Shown piece by piece: positions 34,940 through 43,614 of a DNA stretch of 64,000 bases. Where the stretch lies: positions 2,301,001-2,365,000 of the forward strand of contig NC_007503.1 in the NCBI RefSeq assembly GCF_000012865.1, given 5' to 3'. The position numbers were made by a program, and so were the translations under genes. The notes under the pieces are model-generated. The model had not been told where the DNA came from and did not search any database. It saw nothing but the letters and a program-made list of their open reading frames with translations. The first letter of the stretch is position 1. The number at the start of each line of letters is the position of its first letter. The stretch is from Carboxydothermus hydrogenoformans Z-2901 (GTDB taxonomy: Bacteria; Bacillota; Z-2901; Carboxydothermales; Carboxydothermaceae).

Positions 34940-35227
34940 ATGGATATTACCAAAACCGAAGCCCGCTTAGACCAAATTACGGACATGCTAACTGAATTAA
35001 TCCGCATAGTCGGCAATACCAACGCTGCAGTAGAAGGGCTTAGAAAAGATGTAGAAGGGCTTAGAAAAGATGTAGAAGGGCTTAGAAAAGATGTAGATGA
35101 ACTTAAAAGCGATATGAAGGAAGTTAAACAAACGCTTAAAGAACACACAGAAAAGTTAGATTATGTCCTGTTTAAACTTGCCCATCACGATGCCGATATA
35201 TTCAATCTCAAGCGTATTAAACCATAA
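34940..35227 (+). CDS. Coiled-coil protein with tandem 21-bp repeats
   Basis: A 95-residue all-helical protein. Three perfect 21-bp units at 35,030-35,092 each encode VEGLRKD, followed by a degenerate fourth. This heptad repeat forms a coiled coil, extended by ELKSDMKEVKQTL. AGGTGATG precedes the ATG. The repeat can change length by slippage in steps of seven residues, that is one heptad. Function unknown; similar small coiled-coil genes are frequent next to mobile or HTH genes. Confidence 0.6.
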   Translation: MDITKTEARLDQITDMLTELIRIVGNTNAAVEGLRKDVEGLRKDVEGLRKDVDELKSDMKEVKQTLKEHTEKLDYVLFKLAHHDADIFNLKRIKP

Positions 35228-35319
35228 AGCGATATTTACTCGTAGGTTACCCTTGAGGTTAAAAAAACTGCTACCACCAAAATAGATAAGGCATTAAAAA
35301 ATGACACCAAAATGGCACC

Positions 35320-35362
35320 AAAAAAGGGTTCCGGAACCAACTAAAAGCTCCGGAACCCTTTC
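35320..35362 (-). terminator. Terminator downstream of the tRNA gene
   Basis: AAAGGGTTCCGGA pairs perfectly (13 bp) with TCCGGAACCCTTT and the minus strand continues into a T-run. It follows the tRNA 3' end by eight bases. Confidence 0.85.
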
Positions 35363-35369
35363 CTTCTTC

Positions 35370-35444
35370 TGGAGCGGGAAACGGGATTCGAACCCGCGAC
35401 CCTCGGCTTGGGAAGCCGATGCTCTACCCCTGAGCTACTCCCGC
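35370..35444 (-). tRNA. tRNA-Gly (anticodon CCC)
   Basis: A 75-nt cloverleaf on the minus strand: acceptor GCGGGAG with TTCCCGC, D arm GCTC...GAGC, anticodon stem TCGGC with GCCGA around loop TTCCCAA (anticodon CCC), T arm GCGGG-TTCGAAT-CCCGT, and an encoded CCA. It sits at the change from backbone to island sequence. Confidence 0.97.
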
Positions 35445-35503
35445 TTATTTTCAAGGCTCCCAGCCCCCCACTTTGCCAGTGGTATCGGATTGGCCACACC
35501 TCA

Positions 35504-35701
35504 CTATGTAATTTGATTCTCCACAACGTTGTAAATTCCTTCATATATGCGTAAAAAATTTTTTGCTACTCCATCAAATGATCTATAGCAATAATACCCT
35601 TCAATTCTCATCCATTTGTCCAACATGCATTTTAAACCCTTTTTTGTAAAACTTTTTAAAATTTTTATGTCTCCAACGTATAACAAATCAAATTTTTGCA
35701 T
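35504..35701 (-). CDS. Doubtful small ORF
   Basis: A 65-residue ORF with a weak ribosome site. The product (starting MQKFDLLYVGDIKILK) shows mixed helix potential and no family that I know. It could be real or chance in A+T-rich sequence. I list it only because nothing else occupies 35,450-35,900. Confidence 0.2.
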   Translation of the reverse strand: MQKFDLLYVGDIKILKSFTKKGLKCMLDKWMRIEGYYCYRSFDGVAKNFLRIYEGIYNVVENQIT

Positions 35702-35911
35702 TACCTAATATGTCAAAATATAGCTAAAGCCGAGTGTATAACTTAAATCTTTTACAGGCAAAAGTGTTTCCTTTTGGTCAGCCTCAAAATATGATGGGTA
35801 AGAAAGTAAGATGGTATTTAAACAAACTTTGGATCGTTTTCGTTGTTGAAAATAAAAAAGGGGACTGTCCTAATTCAAACAATCCCCTAAACACGTATTT
35901 AAAAAACCTGG

Positions 35912-36214
35912 TCACGTTTTTACTTCGTCTTTAAAAATTGCATTATTAAGCAAAAATCCTATTTTCAACCCATCTTTAAACCCCTGTTCGTATAAAAAAC
36001 GAAAAACCAAAGCCTCCCTTTGCCCGACTAAGTCTTCATATTTTTCAAGCCACGACTTGTTATTATCAAGGAAACTTGAAAATATTTTTTCACATGCTAT
36101 TTTCACGGAACATGTTAGTTGCTTATATTCCGAAGAAGTTGCAGCAATATGGTTTACAATTTCGTCTACTCTGTCATTTTTATAGTTTTCCAAAGCACTG
36201 TAAATGTCCCTCAA
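35912..36214 (-). CDS. Small helical protein, DUF6809-like
   Basis: A 100-residue helical protein. Start TTG has AAGGAGG nine bases ahead. It ends with FRFLYEQGFKDGLKIGFLL, a pattern (GF.DGLK.G) typical of small phage or plasmid-type proteins such as DUF6809. No DNA-binding motif is apparent. It is the first gene-like feature inside the A+T-rich island. Function unknown. Confidence 0.5.
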   Translation of the reverse strand: MRDIYSALENYKNDRVDEIVNHIAATSSEYKQLTCSVKIACEKIFSSFLDNNKSWLEKYEDLVGQREALVFRFLYEQGFKDGLKIGFLLNNAIFKDEVKT

Positions 36215-36904
36215 AAGATATTCCCTCCTTCATCCTCTTGTAAAAATCAATTATTGTATGTAACCTTAATTAAATCCTTTTCCCTTAATCCCTACAAAAA
36301 ATATGTACGCCGCTACCATAAAATTGTAGCGGCTAATAAATACACCTGCTTTGTCAAGAAAAAGAAGGAGGCAGAAAAAGAAGGGAGAGAATGGGAATAT
36401 CTATAAAACAGCACTTTTAGTGCTGTGGGAACCCCAGCAGGAATCTCAAGAGTTCTTGGTCAAAATGATGAAGGAGTTTTTTAACCCAATTTCTTCTTGA
36501 AAAACTTTTACTTGTAACATCGCCATCATAAACAATGATCCTTTAAAAAGTCAAGAAATTTTTCTTTATATCTTTTCAAACCAAATTTTTTTAAATACAG
36601 GTATATGAATTTCGGCAATGCAAAAAATAGAGTTATGAAAAAATCCAGTAACTTTCCACATTTGCAATTTAAAAAATGGTGGGATTTATCTAAACAAACT
36701 TAATTACACTTTTCACAAAAATGACTTTTTGTCAAAAGCGACCGAGCCCCTTTCCTTCTTTGAGAAATAATATTTATCAAAAGTTATATTTTTCGTTATA
36801 ATTTCTTTTAACAAAATTCGATGCATCATCTATTATAAAACAAAAATAATTGCGAGCTTAGAAGAATTTATCTAAAAAAAATAGAGAGGATAAAGTTTCT
36901 CAGC
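36215..36904. other. Gene-free A+T-rich stretch
   Basis: No ORF that I trust. Two hairpins stand out: GCCGCTAC paired with GTAGCGGC at 36,309-36,333 and AACAGCACT with AGTGCTGT near 36,408-36,426. Remaining sequence looks like decayed non-coding DNA. Confidence 0.4.
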
Positions 36905-37069
36905 CTATATTAACTTTTTTATTTCTTCAATAGAGAGCTTTGTTATCTTAGAAATCTTATCAATGCTTATAATACCTTCTTTCAGCATTTCCTTTGCTAT
37001 TGCAATTTTTTCTTGCTTTGCTCCTTTTTCGATTATTATTTTGTATGTTTCGGATTCTTCAAGAAACAT
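36905..37069 (-). CDS. 54-aa protein resembling the tail of Rpn-type proteins
   Basis: A short helical product with GAGGTGATG ahead of the ATG. The sequence KQEKIAIAKEMLKEG and KISKITKLSIEEIKKL matches the C-terminal tail seen in Rpn/PD-(D/E)XK-type transposase-like proteins (a G.....A...L..G.....I...T.LS..EI pattern). It follows 40 bases after the primase gene remnant on the same strand. It may be a free-standing version of that tail, or a remnant. Confidence 0.5.
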   Translation of the reverse strand: MFLEESETYKIIIEKGAKQEKIAIAKEMLKEGIISIDKISKITKLSIEEIKKLI

Positions 37070-37109
37070 TTTCATCACCTCAATGTAATTTTAACAAAAA
37101 AAGAAACTA

Positions 37110-38480
37110 CTAAACAGCCTCACGATAAACAAGGCTTCTCGCTTCCGTCTCTGTGATGTAAAAATCTTCCATAATCTCATGCACAAGTTTTTCTTTGTCT
37201 ATTTTGCTTTTGTCTGCTTGTATGCTTTCTTTTTTCTTTTCTGCTTCCATTTCTTTCTCTTTTTTTATTTTTCCCGTAACACGAGACAAAAAATATGCGT
37301 TTACTTCATCTCGGAAACTCTTTTCTTGTGTTTTTTGCGTTTCTAGTGTGTCTGAGGCAAGTCCAAACTTTTTGCGGTATGTCTCTATGTCCACCGCCTC
37401 ATCAATCGCATGTTGTATTTTTCTTCTTACAATCTGGTAAAAAGCCGAATCCCGTGGAGCAACCATCTCGCCGAAATCCTTATACCTGTCCTTTTTGTTC
37501 TTCTTTGGATATACTAAAATTTTCACTCTTGAAAAACCAAACTTTTTCATCTTTTCATAAGTTGCAATATTTGCTTTTATTCCATCATCCGTATTATCGT
37601 ATGCTAAAATCATCTCTATATCCTTCCCAAAAACTTCCATTAAGAGTTCCATCTGCCGTTCAGATATAGAATTTCCGAGTGTCGCTACAACCGCAACGTC
37701 ATCGAGACGGTAGCAGTAAACTCGTGCAGCATCCTTCGGGCCCTCGACGATCACGACTTTTTTATATTCATTCGGATTTTTTACATACTTGTAAAGGAGA
37801 TAGAGATTTTCATCGCGTTTAAAACCAACAGTATTAATAATTCTCGATGTCAGCTTTTTCTTCTTATTGTTTTTTTGTTCCTCTGTAATTTCCGAGTTTT
37901 CCCAATACTGTTTTTTCCAAAAATTATCGCCCAAAACCTTATGTTCTCGTTCTTGTTCATCGTCAAAAATGCTCCGTCCCTGCAAGCCAACCACTTTCTC
38001 ATTTATGTCTCTGATGGCGTAAATGACACGATAACGGAAGTCGTTCGATTCGTTGCAATCAGCCGATTCACTCCCGTCTCTGTAATAAATATCACACTCT
38101 TCCATCTCTTGTGCATTAAATCCTAACTTCTCCATATACATACATTTTCCCTTGGCTTCACTTAAGATTTTCTCAACATTCTTCTCGTTTACAAAACCCC
38201 TCAGTACTGTCTTACCCATTATTTTTTGAGTTTCTAAATCTCTTTCTTGCGAATTCTCCTCTAATATTTCCCACACAGTTTCGATATTGTCAACAAAAAG
38301 ATCGGCACATTCTTTCAAAAGCCCCCAAATATCCCCCGTAAAACCACAGCGAAAACAGTTTCCATGCGGCAGGGCATCTTCATTCATAAAAATTGCAAAA
38401 TTTTCGTGTTCACAAATTGGGCAAATATCAAGCTTTACAACATAATCACTAACATCTATAATTTCATACCGTTGCTTTTC
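37110..38480 (-). pseudogene. CHC2-type primase with Toprim domain, 3' part (disrupted)
   Basis: Codons run from the transposon edge to the stop. The first 31 codons (EKQRYEIIDVSDYVV, then CPICEH) lead into MNEDALPHGNCFRCGF, so CPIC plus CFRC form a zinc-binding finger. A Toprim domain follows, with VVIVEGPKDAARVY and LAYDNTDDG. The C-terminus is Lys/Glu-rich and coiled. It would be about 456 residues as it stands, lacking 130 N-terminal residues encoded at 41,585-41,974. Without the transposon it joins into a 586-residue primase. A plasmid or phage replication role is likely. Confidence 0.75.
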
Positions 38481-38554
38481 TGTTTCTACTCACATAAAAT
38501 AACCGTCCAATGCTCAGATTTCGTGGCCAAATAGAAAAGGAATTTGTTTAGATA

Positions 38555-39235
38555 ATGGCGAATAATTGGAGAAAAAATCTAAAGAAGGAGAAAAAGGAAA
38601 AGTCTTCGAGTAAGGTTTACGGAGCTGACACTCCCCTTACCGAAGACTTTCCTCCATACCGTACTTTGATTGTAACTTATCTTGGAGCTTCAGTAAAGGA
38701 GTATTTAGAAAATTACTTAAATTTTTTGGAAGAAAACCAATGGTATTGCCCGGTTTGTAGTGCAAAGATGTCTTTTCACGGATGGTATCGACGAAAAATA
38801 ATAACCTTAGATGGAACTACTACTAGAATTCCAATAGCCCGCTATCGCTGTTCTAACTGCCGGAAAACCCATGCCATTTTACCGGATTTTGTTGCGCCTT
38901 ACCGCCATTATTCCCAGGTTTTGATTGCAGCTGTAGTTGAAGAAGTAGTTTCCAAGCAGGTACCGCCAGAACGGGTCGAGGGCAATCAGGATATTCCCAC
39001 TACTCGGCGATGGATACGCCGATTTCTAAAGCGATGTCATGAGGTTATAGGCGTTTTAGAAAGTATAGCTTTTAGATACACCGGGCAAATAAAATCGCTT
39101 CTAACGGAAGCACGGTCGTCGCCCTGGGAGCAAATGCTTGCGGCTTTAGAACTACTGCCGGCGGTAAAAGCTACTTCGGTGTTTGGTGCGGTAAATCTCT
39201 GGCTGACCATGGACGTGGTCGGCCTCTGGCTTTAA
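38555..39235 (+). CDS. Transposon-encoded zinc-ribbon protein (DUF6431-like)
   Basis: A 226-residue protein. A basic N-terminal tail is followed by a double zinc-ribbon (CPVC at about 68-71, CSNC at 97-100) with a HGWYRRKI motif between, and a helical C-terminus with TTRRWIRRFLKRC that resembles a helix-turn-helix. It is the first gene of the transposon and is regularly found with this DDE/ATPase pair. Role in targeting or end-recognition is plausible but inferred. Confidence 0.6.
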   Translation: MANNWRKNLKKEKKEKSSSKVYGADTPLTEDFPPYRTLIVTYLGASVKEYLENYLNFLEENQWYCPVCSAKMSFHGWYRRKIITLDGTTTRIPIARYRCSNCRKTHAILPDFVAPYRHYSQVLIAAVVEEVVSKQVPPERVEGNQDIPTTRRWIRRFLKRCHEVIGVLESIAFRYTGQIKSLLTEARSSPWEQMLAALELLPAVKATSVFGAVNLWLTMDVVGLWL

Positions 39236-39323
39236 CTAATTTCACATAGTTTGGTCTCCTGGCCATTCTTGGGATTGTGGTATGGTGAATTTAACACCAT
39301 ATTTAAACAAGGAGATGGTCAGG

Positions 39324-40661
39324 TTGCCAAAGGAATTATCTTATCAGCAAGAAATTGCTCTTAAACGTTTTGCTCTGATAGCACCTTTGCTGGAGCCGGA
39401 TTTAGAAGCGGCGGAAAAGCGCCAACGCCGGAAAGAAATCTTAGCCAGGAGTGAAATTTCCTCCCGTACCCTGCGCCGCTACTTACAACTTTACCGCCAG
39501 CAGGGTTTATCCGGTCTTATGCCAAAAATCCGGTCTGATAATGGAAGCAGTCGTACTATAAGCCATGAAATAATCGAAGAGGCGGTAAAACTTAAGGAAG
39601 AACTTCCGGAACGGAGTGTAAGCCAAATCATAGCGATTTTAGAAGGAGAAAAGAAAGTTCCTGCAGGAATGTTAGCCCGGTCTACCCTTGGAAGGCATCT
39701 TTCTCGTTTAGGCCTAACCCAAAAGGAAGCTAACCAAAAGATATCAGGGCACAGGCGTTTTGCAAAAGAACAGCGTAATCGCCTCTGGCAAGCAGATATC
39801 AAATATGGGCCGTATCTACCGCATCCAAAGAATCCCAAACGCAAAGTGCGAACTTATTTAGTGGCATTTATCGATGATGCTACTCGTCTTCTTTGTCATG
39901 GAGAGTTTTATCTTGACCAGAAGAGGCCAGTTTTAGAAGATTGTTTTCGTAAAGCCATCTTGAAACGAGGAATCCCGGATGCGGTATATGTAGATAATGG
40001 CAAGATTTTTGTTTCCCGCTGGTTTCGTTTGGGATGTGCCAGGCTGGGGATAAGGCCAATTAATACTAAGCCATATTCACCTGAATCTAAGGGGAAAATT
40101 GAAAGGTTTAACCGCACCGTTGAGTCTTTTATAGCCGAAATAGAACTGCAACAACCTGAGACCCTGGCAGAACTTAACCAGGCTTTTGCTGTTTGGGTTG
40201 AAGAAGGTTATAACCACCACCCGCACAGCTCTTTAGAAAACGAAACTCCGGCTAACCGTTTCCAGAAGGATACCCGGCGTTTACGGTTTGCCAGCCTGGA
40301 AGAATGTCGGGAAGCTTTCCTCTGGGAAGCAAGTCGTCGGGTAGATAAAACAGGATGTATCAAACTTGAAGGACGGTTTTATGAAATTGGTTTGGAATGG
40401 ATACGAAAAACCGTTGATCTCCGTTACGACCCTTTTGACTTAGAAAGTATCGAGTTCTGGTATAACGGCCAAAAGCAGGGACTGGCCAAGCCTTTGGTTA
40501 TCCAGGAATACAACAACCTTGCTGCAAAAAATAAAAAAGAGCAAGAAAATAAAACACCAAAAACTTCCCGCCTCTTAACAGTACTTGAAGAAAGAAGTAT
40601 TGAACGCCGCCGGCGAAAATTAGGGGCCATACCCTTCCGCCAGCTGGAAGGGGGTAAGTAA
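39324..40661 (+). CDS. DDE (rve-type) transposase
   Basis: A 445-residue integrase-like transposase. N-terminal HTH domains (about 10-140, with SSRTLRRYLQLYRQQG), then the RNase-H catalytic core: ADIKYGPYL gives the first Asp, YVDNGKIF the second and SKGKIERFNRTVESF the Glu. The C-terminal beta domain resembles Mu-type transposases. I start at TTG 39,324 because GGAG lies nine bases ahead; an ATG at 39,315 is close by. It ends two bases before the ATPase start codon region. Confidence 0.85.
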   Translation: MPKELSYQQEIALKRFALIAPLLEPDLEAAEKRQRRKEILARSEISSRTLRRYLQLYRQQGLSGLMPKIRSDNGSSRTISHEIIEEAVKLKEELPERSVSQIIAILEGEKKVPAGMLARSTLGRHLSRLGLTQKEANQKISGHRRFAKEQRNRLWQADIKYGPYLPHPKNPKRKVRTYLVAFIDDATRLLCHGEFYLDQKRPVLEDCFRKAILKRGIPDAVYVDNGKIFVSRWFRLGCARLGIRPINTKPYSPESKGKIERFNRTVESFIAEIELQQPETLAELNQAFAVWVEEGYNHHPHSSLENETPANRFQKDTRRLRFASLEECREAFLWEASRRVDKTGCIKLEGRFYEIGLEWIRKTVDLRYDPFDLESIEFWYNGQKQGLAKPLVIQEYNNLAAKNKKEQENKTPKTSRLLTVLEERSIERRRRKLGAIPFRQLEGGK

Positions 40662-40663
40662 AA

Positions 40664-41467
40664 ATGTTTGAACACTTTTTTGGTTTTCACCGCACCCCCT
40701 TCGGGAGGGATCTGCCGGTAAACTCTTTGTTTACCACTCCTGCCCATGAAGAGCTGGTATCCAGGCTTAAATATGCAGCGGAAAAACGCCTCTTTGCCCT
40801 AATTACCGGCGAAGTAGGAGCAGGTAAGTCCACAGCATTACGGCAACTATTATCGCTATTAAACCCCAATAAGTACCGGGTTATTTATATTAGCGATTCT
40901 GGTCTAACTCCCAGGCATTTTTACTGGGAAGCCCTGCGGCAGCTTGACTGTGAGCCACGCTTTAACCGGGGACAGGCTAAACGTCAGCTGCATCAGGTTA
41001 TCCTTGACTTAGCAGAAAATCAACAGAAAATACCGGTAGTTATTGTGGATGAAGCTCATCTCCTTGACCGGGAAATGCTTGAAGAAATACGCTTTCTTTT
41101 GAATTTTCGCATGGATTCGTATAATCCAATGAGTCTAATTCTGGTAGGTCAGCCAGAACTGCGCCGTATCTTACAACTTCAGGTTTATGAAGCTATTGCT
41201 CAGAGGATTAACCTTCGCTACCACCTTCCGCCCATGGAACGGGAGGAAGCAAAAGGCTATGTGGCCCACCATCTCAGGACAGCCGGGGCAAGTTCAGCAA
41301 TTTTTACCGATGATGCCTTGGATATGGTCTATGAGTATGCTGGGGGTATTGCCCGGAAAATCAATAACCTGTGCATTGCTTGTCTAATGGCAGCTGCAGC
41401 CGAACAGAAACGGCTTATTGATGACCGTATGGTCAAGGTAGTAATTGAAAATGAATTTTCTGTATAA
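40664..41467 (+). CDS. ExeA/TniB-type AAA+ ATPase of the transposon
   Basis: A 267-residue ATPase. Walker A GEVGAGKST (about residues 46-54) and Walker B VVIVDEAH (near 125-132), followed by a sensor region VGQPELRRIL. It starts FEHFFGFHRTPFGRD, typical of the ExeA family that serves as target-selection partner of DDE transposases, as TniB/IstB do. GAAGGGGG lies ahead of the ATG. Confidence 0.85.
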   Translation: MFEHFFGFHRTPFGRDLPVNSLFTTPAHEELVSRLKYAAEKRLFALITGEVGAGKSTALRQLLSLLNPNKYRVIYISDSGLTPRHFYWEALRQLDCEPRFNRGQAKRQLHQVILDLAENQQKIPVVIVDEAHLLDREMLEEIRFLLNFRMDSYNPMSLILVGQPELRRILQLQVYEAIAQRINLRYHLPPMEREEAKGYVAHHLRTAGASSAIFTDDALDMVYEYAGGIARKINNLCIACLMAAAAEQKRLIDDRMVKVVIENEFSV

Positions 41468-41578
41468 AATTATGTCAATGGCCAGGCAGTATAAAAAACT
41501 GCCTGGCCAAATAAAGTGAGCAATATTTGCGGCCACTTAATTTGAGCTAAATGTGGTCAATTAGTGTGAGCGGTAACA

Positions 41579-41974
41579 CTTTTCAAAAATCTTTGCAATT
41601 CTTTCAGTGTTCCATTTTGCGTCTAAAATTTCTTTTTTTATTTTTGCAAGTAGAAATTTTTTTGAAAACAACAGAGCAAAATTCACAATATCATCCATTT
41701 CTATGTCATTTGATAAAAAGTTTTTTAGTTGCTTATACGTTTCGTAATCAGCTTTGTAAAAAATCGGATTCCATAAATAACCATCTTTTTGATTTACTGA
41801 CTGTTTATAATTAAAGTGTCGTAATTGCTTCCAGTCTGCGTTTCGTAAAGCGTTTTGAATAGCTTCTTCGATAATGTCTTGAAAAGTCTTTTTTGTTTCA
41901 ACTATTTCATTATAGCGTGATAAAATCTCGTTGTATTCTTTGTATAAATTTTGTATAATTTTCATTGAGCACAT
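41579..41974 (-). pseudogene. CHC2-type primase, 5' part (disrupted)
   Basis: Codons 1-130 of the interrupted primase gene. Start ATG 41,974 has AAAGGAG four bases ahead; a further ATG at 41,965 is three codons in. The product is helical (KIIQNLYKEYNEILSRYN, then LAKIKKEILDAKWNTERIAKIFEK). The final codons GAAAAG coincide with the 6-bp target duplication. As now sequenced the frame continues four codons into the transposon (CYRSH) and stops. Confidence 0.75.
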
Positions 41975-42133
41975 CACTCTCCTTTGATTAGGTTTCTTAT
42001 TCTCCTTTTTTTGAGTGGTATGTACAAGGGAATAACTGGGAAACATGAAACGCAACAAAAAAATTTTCTGTAACGGGAAGAATTCCCGCTTTTTTTGTTT
42101 AGGTATGTCAGCCCGCCGTTAAGCGGGCAGTTT

Positions 42134-42256
42134 TTATTCTCGTAAACTTTCAAAAGTTTCTACAAGCTCCGTAATGTCGTGCAAAGACTTTACGTCAAGT
42201 ATAAACGGCATTTTTTCTACGCAAATATTGTAAGAAATATCTTCATATAAAATCAA
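42134..42256 (-). CDS. 40-aa ORF coupled to the first RHH gene
   Basis: It starts with TTG, two bases after the RHH stop codon, with GGAG of the RHH end acting as ribosome site. The product (ILYEDISYNICVEKMPF then DVKSLHDITELVETF) is acidic and partly helical. A hairpin GCCCGC...GCGGGC lies just downstream. The BREX-linked RHH copy has no equivalent; brxA follows there. Confidence 0.4.
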   Translation of the reverse strand: MILYEDISYNICVEKMPFILDVKSLHDITELVETFESLRE

Positions 42257-42259
42257 ATT

Positions 42260-42568
42260 TTACTCCGACTTTTTAAAAAAATAAGTATACAAAATATTTC
42301 TCACCAGACGTGAGACAGACATCAAATGTTTCTGAGCAAGGTCTTGCAGTTTCTCCAACTCTTCATCCGTCACTTTTGCAACTATTTTGTGCCCTTTTGC
42401 CGTGGTAAAAGTGTAATCATTTCTGATTTCCGTGCTGTAGTCAAATTGTTCAAACAGTATCCAAAGCATAACTTTTGTTATCGTCATACCAGTTTCCTCC
42501 GAGAGTTCGCGCAATCTCTGAAAAGTCCGCTCCGAAACTACCGTCCAAAACTGCTTTTGTTTTCTCAT
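42260..42568 (-). CDS. Tandem ribbon-helix-helix DNA-binding protein, copy 1
   Basis: A 102-residue protein built from two RHH-like halves. The first is a strand FWTVVSERTF plus two helices; the second is a strand IVAKVTDEELEKL with helices LAQKHLMSVSRLVRNILYTYF, a clear CopG/Arc-like unit. About 38 percent of 93 aligned positions are identical to the protein at 60,978. The ATG at 42,568 has GCGAGGTGG ahead, matching the leader of the second copy. It is divergent from the FW microprotein gene 163 bp away. Probably a repressor of the intervening promoters. Confidence 0.7.
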   Translation of the reverse strand: MRKQKQFWTVVSERTFQRLRELSEETGMTITKVMLWILFEQFDYSTEIRNDYTFTTAKGHKIVAKVTDEELEKLQDLAQKHLMSVSRLVRNILYTYFFKKSE

Positions 42569-42658
42569 ACAGACCACCTCGCTTTTAATTCTCTACAAAC
42601 ATAATAGAAAAATATTCATGTTTGAGTCAAGTTTTTATTTAATATTTTTTTGCAAATA

Positions 42659-42687
42659 TTGTCAAGTTGCAAAAAATATGATATGAT
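42659..42687 (+). promoter_or_regulatory. Predicted promoter of FW microprotein 1
   Basis: TTGTCA and TATGAT separated by 17 bases, ending 44 bases before the start codon. It lies in the short divergent region shared with the RHH gene. Confidence 0.6.
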
Positions 42688-42731
42688 GTAGCTAAGAATG
42701 ATGAGTAAGACTCTGAAAGGAGCTGGTAAGA

Positions 42732-42938
42732 ATGGTAGTTTTCGAAAAATTCGTATCCTCGAAGAGAGGGACGTTCTGGATATACGTAGTTAGGCACAGT
42801 TTTTGGAAAGCAGAAGTAGTGCTGCAGGTTCCGCACTGGTACGGTAAGAAAACAGTTTGGCGCAAAATCTTTTTCTTCCCATTTGCAGCACCACTTATTA
42901 CAATTTCTGCACGGCTTGCTGAGGCATTCACGGTATAA
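42732..42938 (+). CDS. FW-rich microprotein, copy 1
   Basis: A 68-residue protein with AAAGGAG nine bases ahead of its ATG, its own predicted promoter and a perfect terminator after. It is rich in Phe, Trp, Val and Arg: RGTFWIYVVRHSFWKAEV, VP, FFFPF and a final RLAEAF. The same motifs (RG.FWI.V.R..FW..EV...VP ... FF.PF ... RLAEAF) recur in the protein at 62,043. Basic, no signal peptide. Not a family that I recognise. Confidence 0.7.
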   Translation: MVVFEKFVSSKRGTFWIYVVRHSFWKAEVVLQVPHWYGKKTVWRKIFFFPFAAPLITISARLAEAFTV

Positions 42939-42942
42939 AAAC

Positions 42943-42978
42943 GAAAGCCCCGAAAAAATCGGGGCTTCTTTGCTTTTT
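42943..42978. terminator. Shared terminator after FW microprotein 1
   Basis: AAGCCCCGA pairs with TCGGGGCTT across an A-rich loop, followed by CTTTGCTTTTT. It also lies at the end of the 33-residue minus-strand ORF. Confidence 0.9.
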
Positions 42979-43078
42979 ACATAGCACTTTTGAGTCCTCT
43001 ACTACGTTTCTCTTGAATTTTTCGCTTTAAGACTCTTAGTCTATGCCTTTTAAAAACGTGCTTTATTACCTCAACCAT
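42977..43078 (-). CDS. Basic 33-aa ORF
   Basis: A Lys/Arg-rich product (VIKHVFKRHRLRVLKRK and on) with AAGG four bases ahead of the ATG. It follows the broken ORF at 43,100 by 22 bases and runs into the shared terminator. Small basic proteins may bind nucleic acid; function unknown. Confidence 0.4.
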   Translation of the reverse strand: MVEVIKHVFKRHRLRVLKRKIQEKRSRGLKSAM

Positions 43079-43099
43079 GCAACCTTGTCCGTGAAGATT

Positions 43100-43336
43100 T
43101 TAAGGTTTTACAAACTCTTCCGCTGTTTTTGCCAATTCTTCGTTTCTGCCTTCATGTATCAAAACCATACTCCCAGCAGTGCTGTTGCAGATCGAGACGA
43201 AATAGTCCGCTCCACAGTCTTTACCGTCTTGTACCTGTCTGAGAAAGATTTAGTCTTTGGAATCTTCCTTTGACATTAAGTTTTTCACACCACTTTCAAC
43301 ATCATCAAAATGGTTTGTTATATTTTCGGCCAGCAT
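43100..43336 (-). pseudogene. Small gene with in-frame TAA
   Basis: Two open segments lie in the same frame: MLAENITNHFDDVESG up to a TAA at 43,250-43,252, then IFLRQVQDGKDCGADYF to a second TAA. GAGGAG six bases ahead of the ATG supports a former gene of about 78 codons. No family recognised. A point mutation to a stop is the simplest reading; sequencing error is possible. Confidence 0.45.
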
Positions 43337-43614
43337 CAGCATCTCCTCGCTCTATCTTTGCCATACATTAATGCGAGAAATAAAGCAATATCAAATAGCT
43401 AATTTAACGCTAAGCTTAGCTCCAAAATTGCATTAGTTCAAAAACTGCAAAGCAAAATATTCAAAAACGGGGGAATTCCCTGGGAAGTTTTTTCTGCTAT
43501 AGCTTATTATACTTTTGTTACGCCTTTGAAAATTATGTTTTTTGAAAATTTGGCTTTTGTTCAAATCCCCTGAGATTCCCCCGTTGTAGAAAATTTTTTT
43601 TACGTCATCCTTGT

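Larger units (their letters stand above)
38481..41578 (+). mobile_element. Three-gene DDE transposon with ExeA/TniB-type ATPase
   Basis: A 3098-bp element. Both ends read TGTT and AACA, and contain 17-bp repeated sites of the form GGCCA(N)7TGAGC: two on the left (38,488-38,504 and 38,512-38,528) and three on the right (41,505, 41,531 and 41,555). It is flanked by a perfect 6-bp duplication CTTTTC at 38,475-38,480 and 41,579-41,584. Genes in order: DUF6431-type zinc protein, DDE transposase, AAA+ ATPase. A 12-bp stem hairpin lies at 41,479-41,509 after the last gene. Confidence 0.85.

Noticed and set aside
35300-35460. Duplicated tRNA 3' end as island attachment site
   Set aside because: I found no second copy of the tRNA-Gly end in the window, and the island is on the 5' side of the gene, where integrases rarely act.
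36300-36480. Plus-strand open frames ending WEYL and FFNPISS
   Set aside because: They lack start codons with ribosome sites and overlap in different frames across hairpins.
42639-42931. Minus-strand frames opposite FW microprotein 1
   Set aside because: They are antisense to a gene with its own promoter, ribosome site and terminator and lack such signals themselves.
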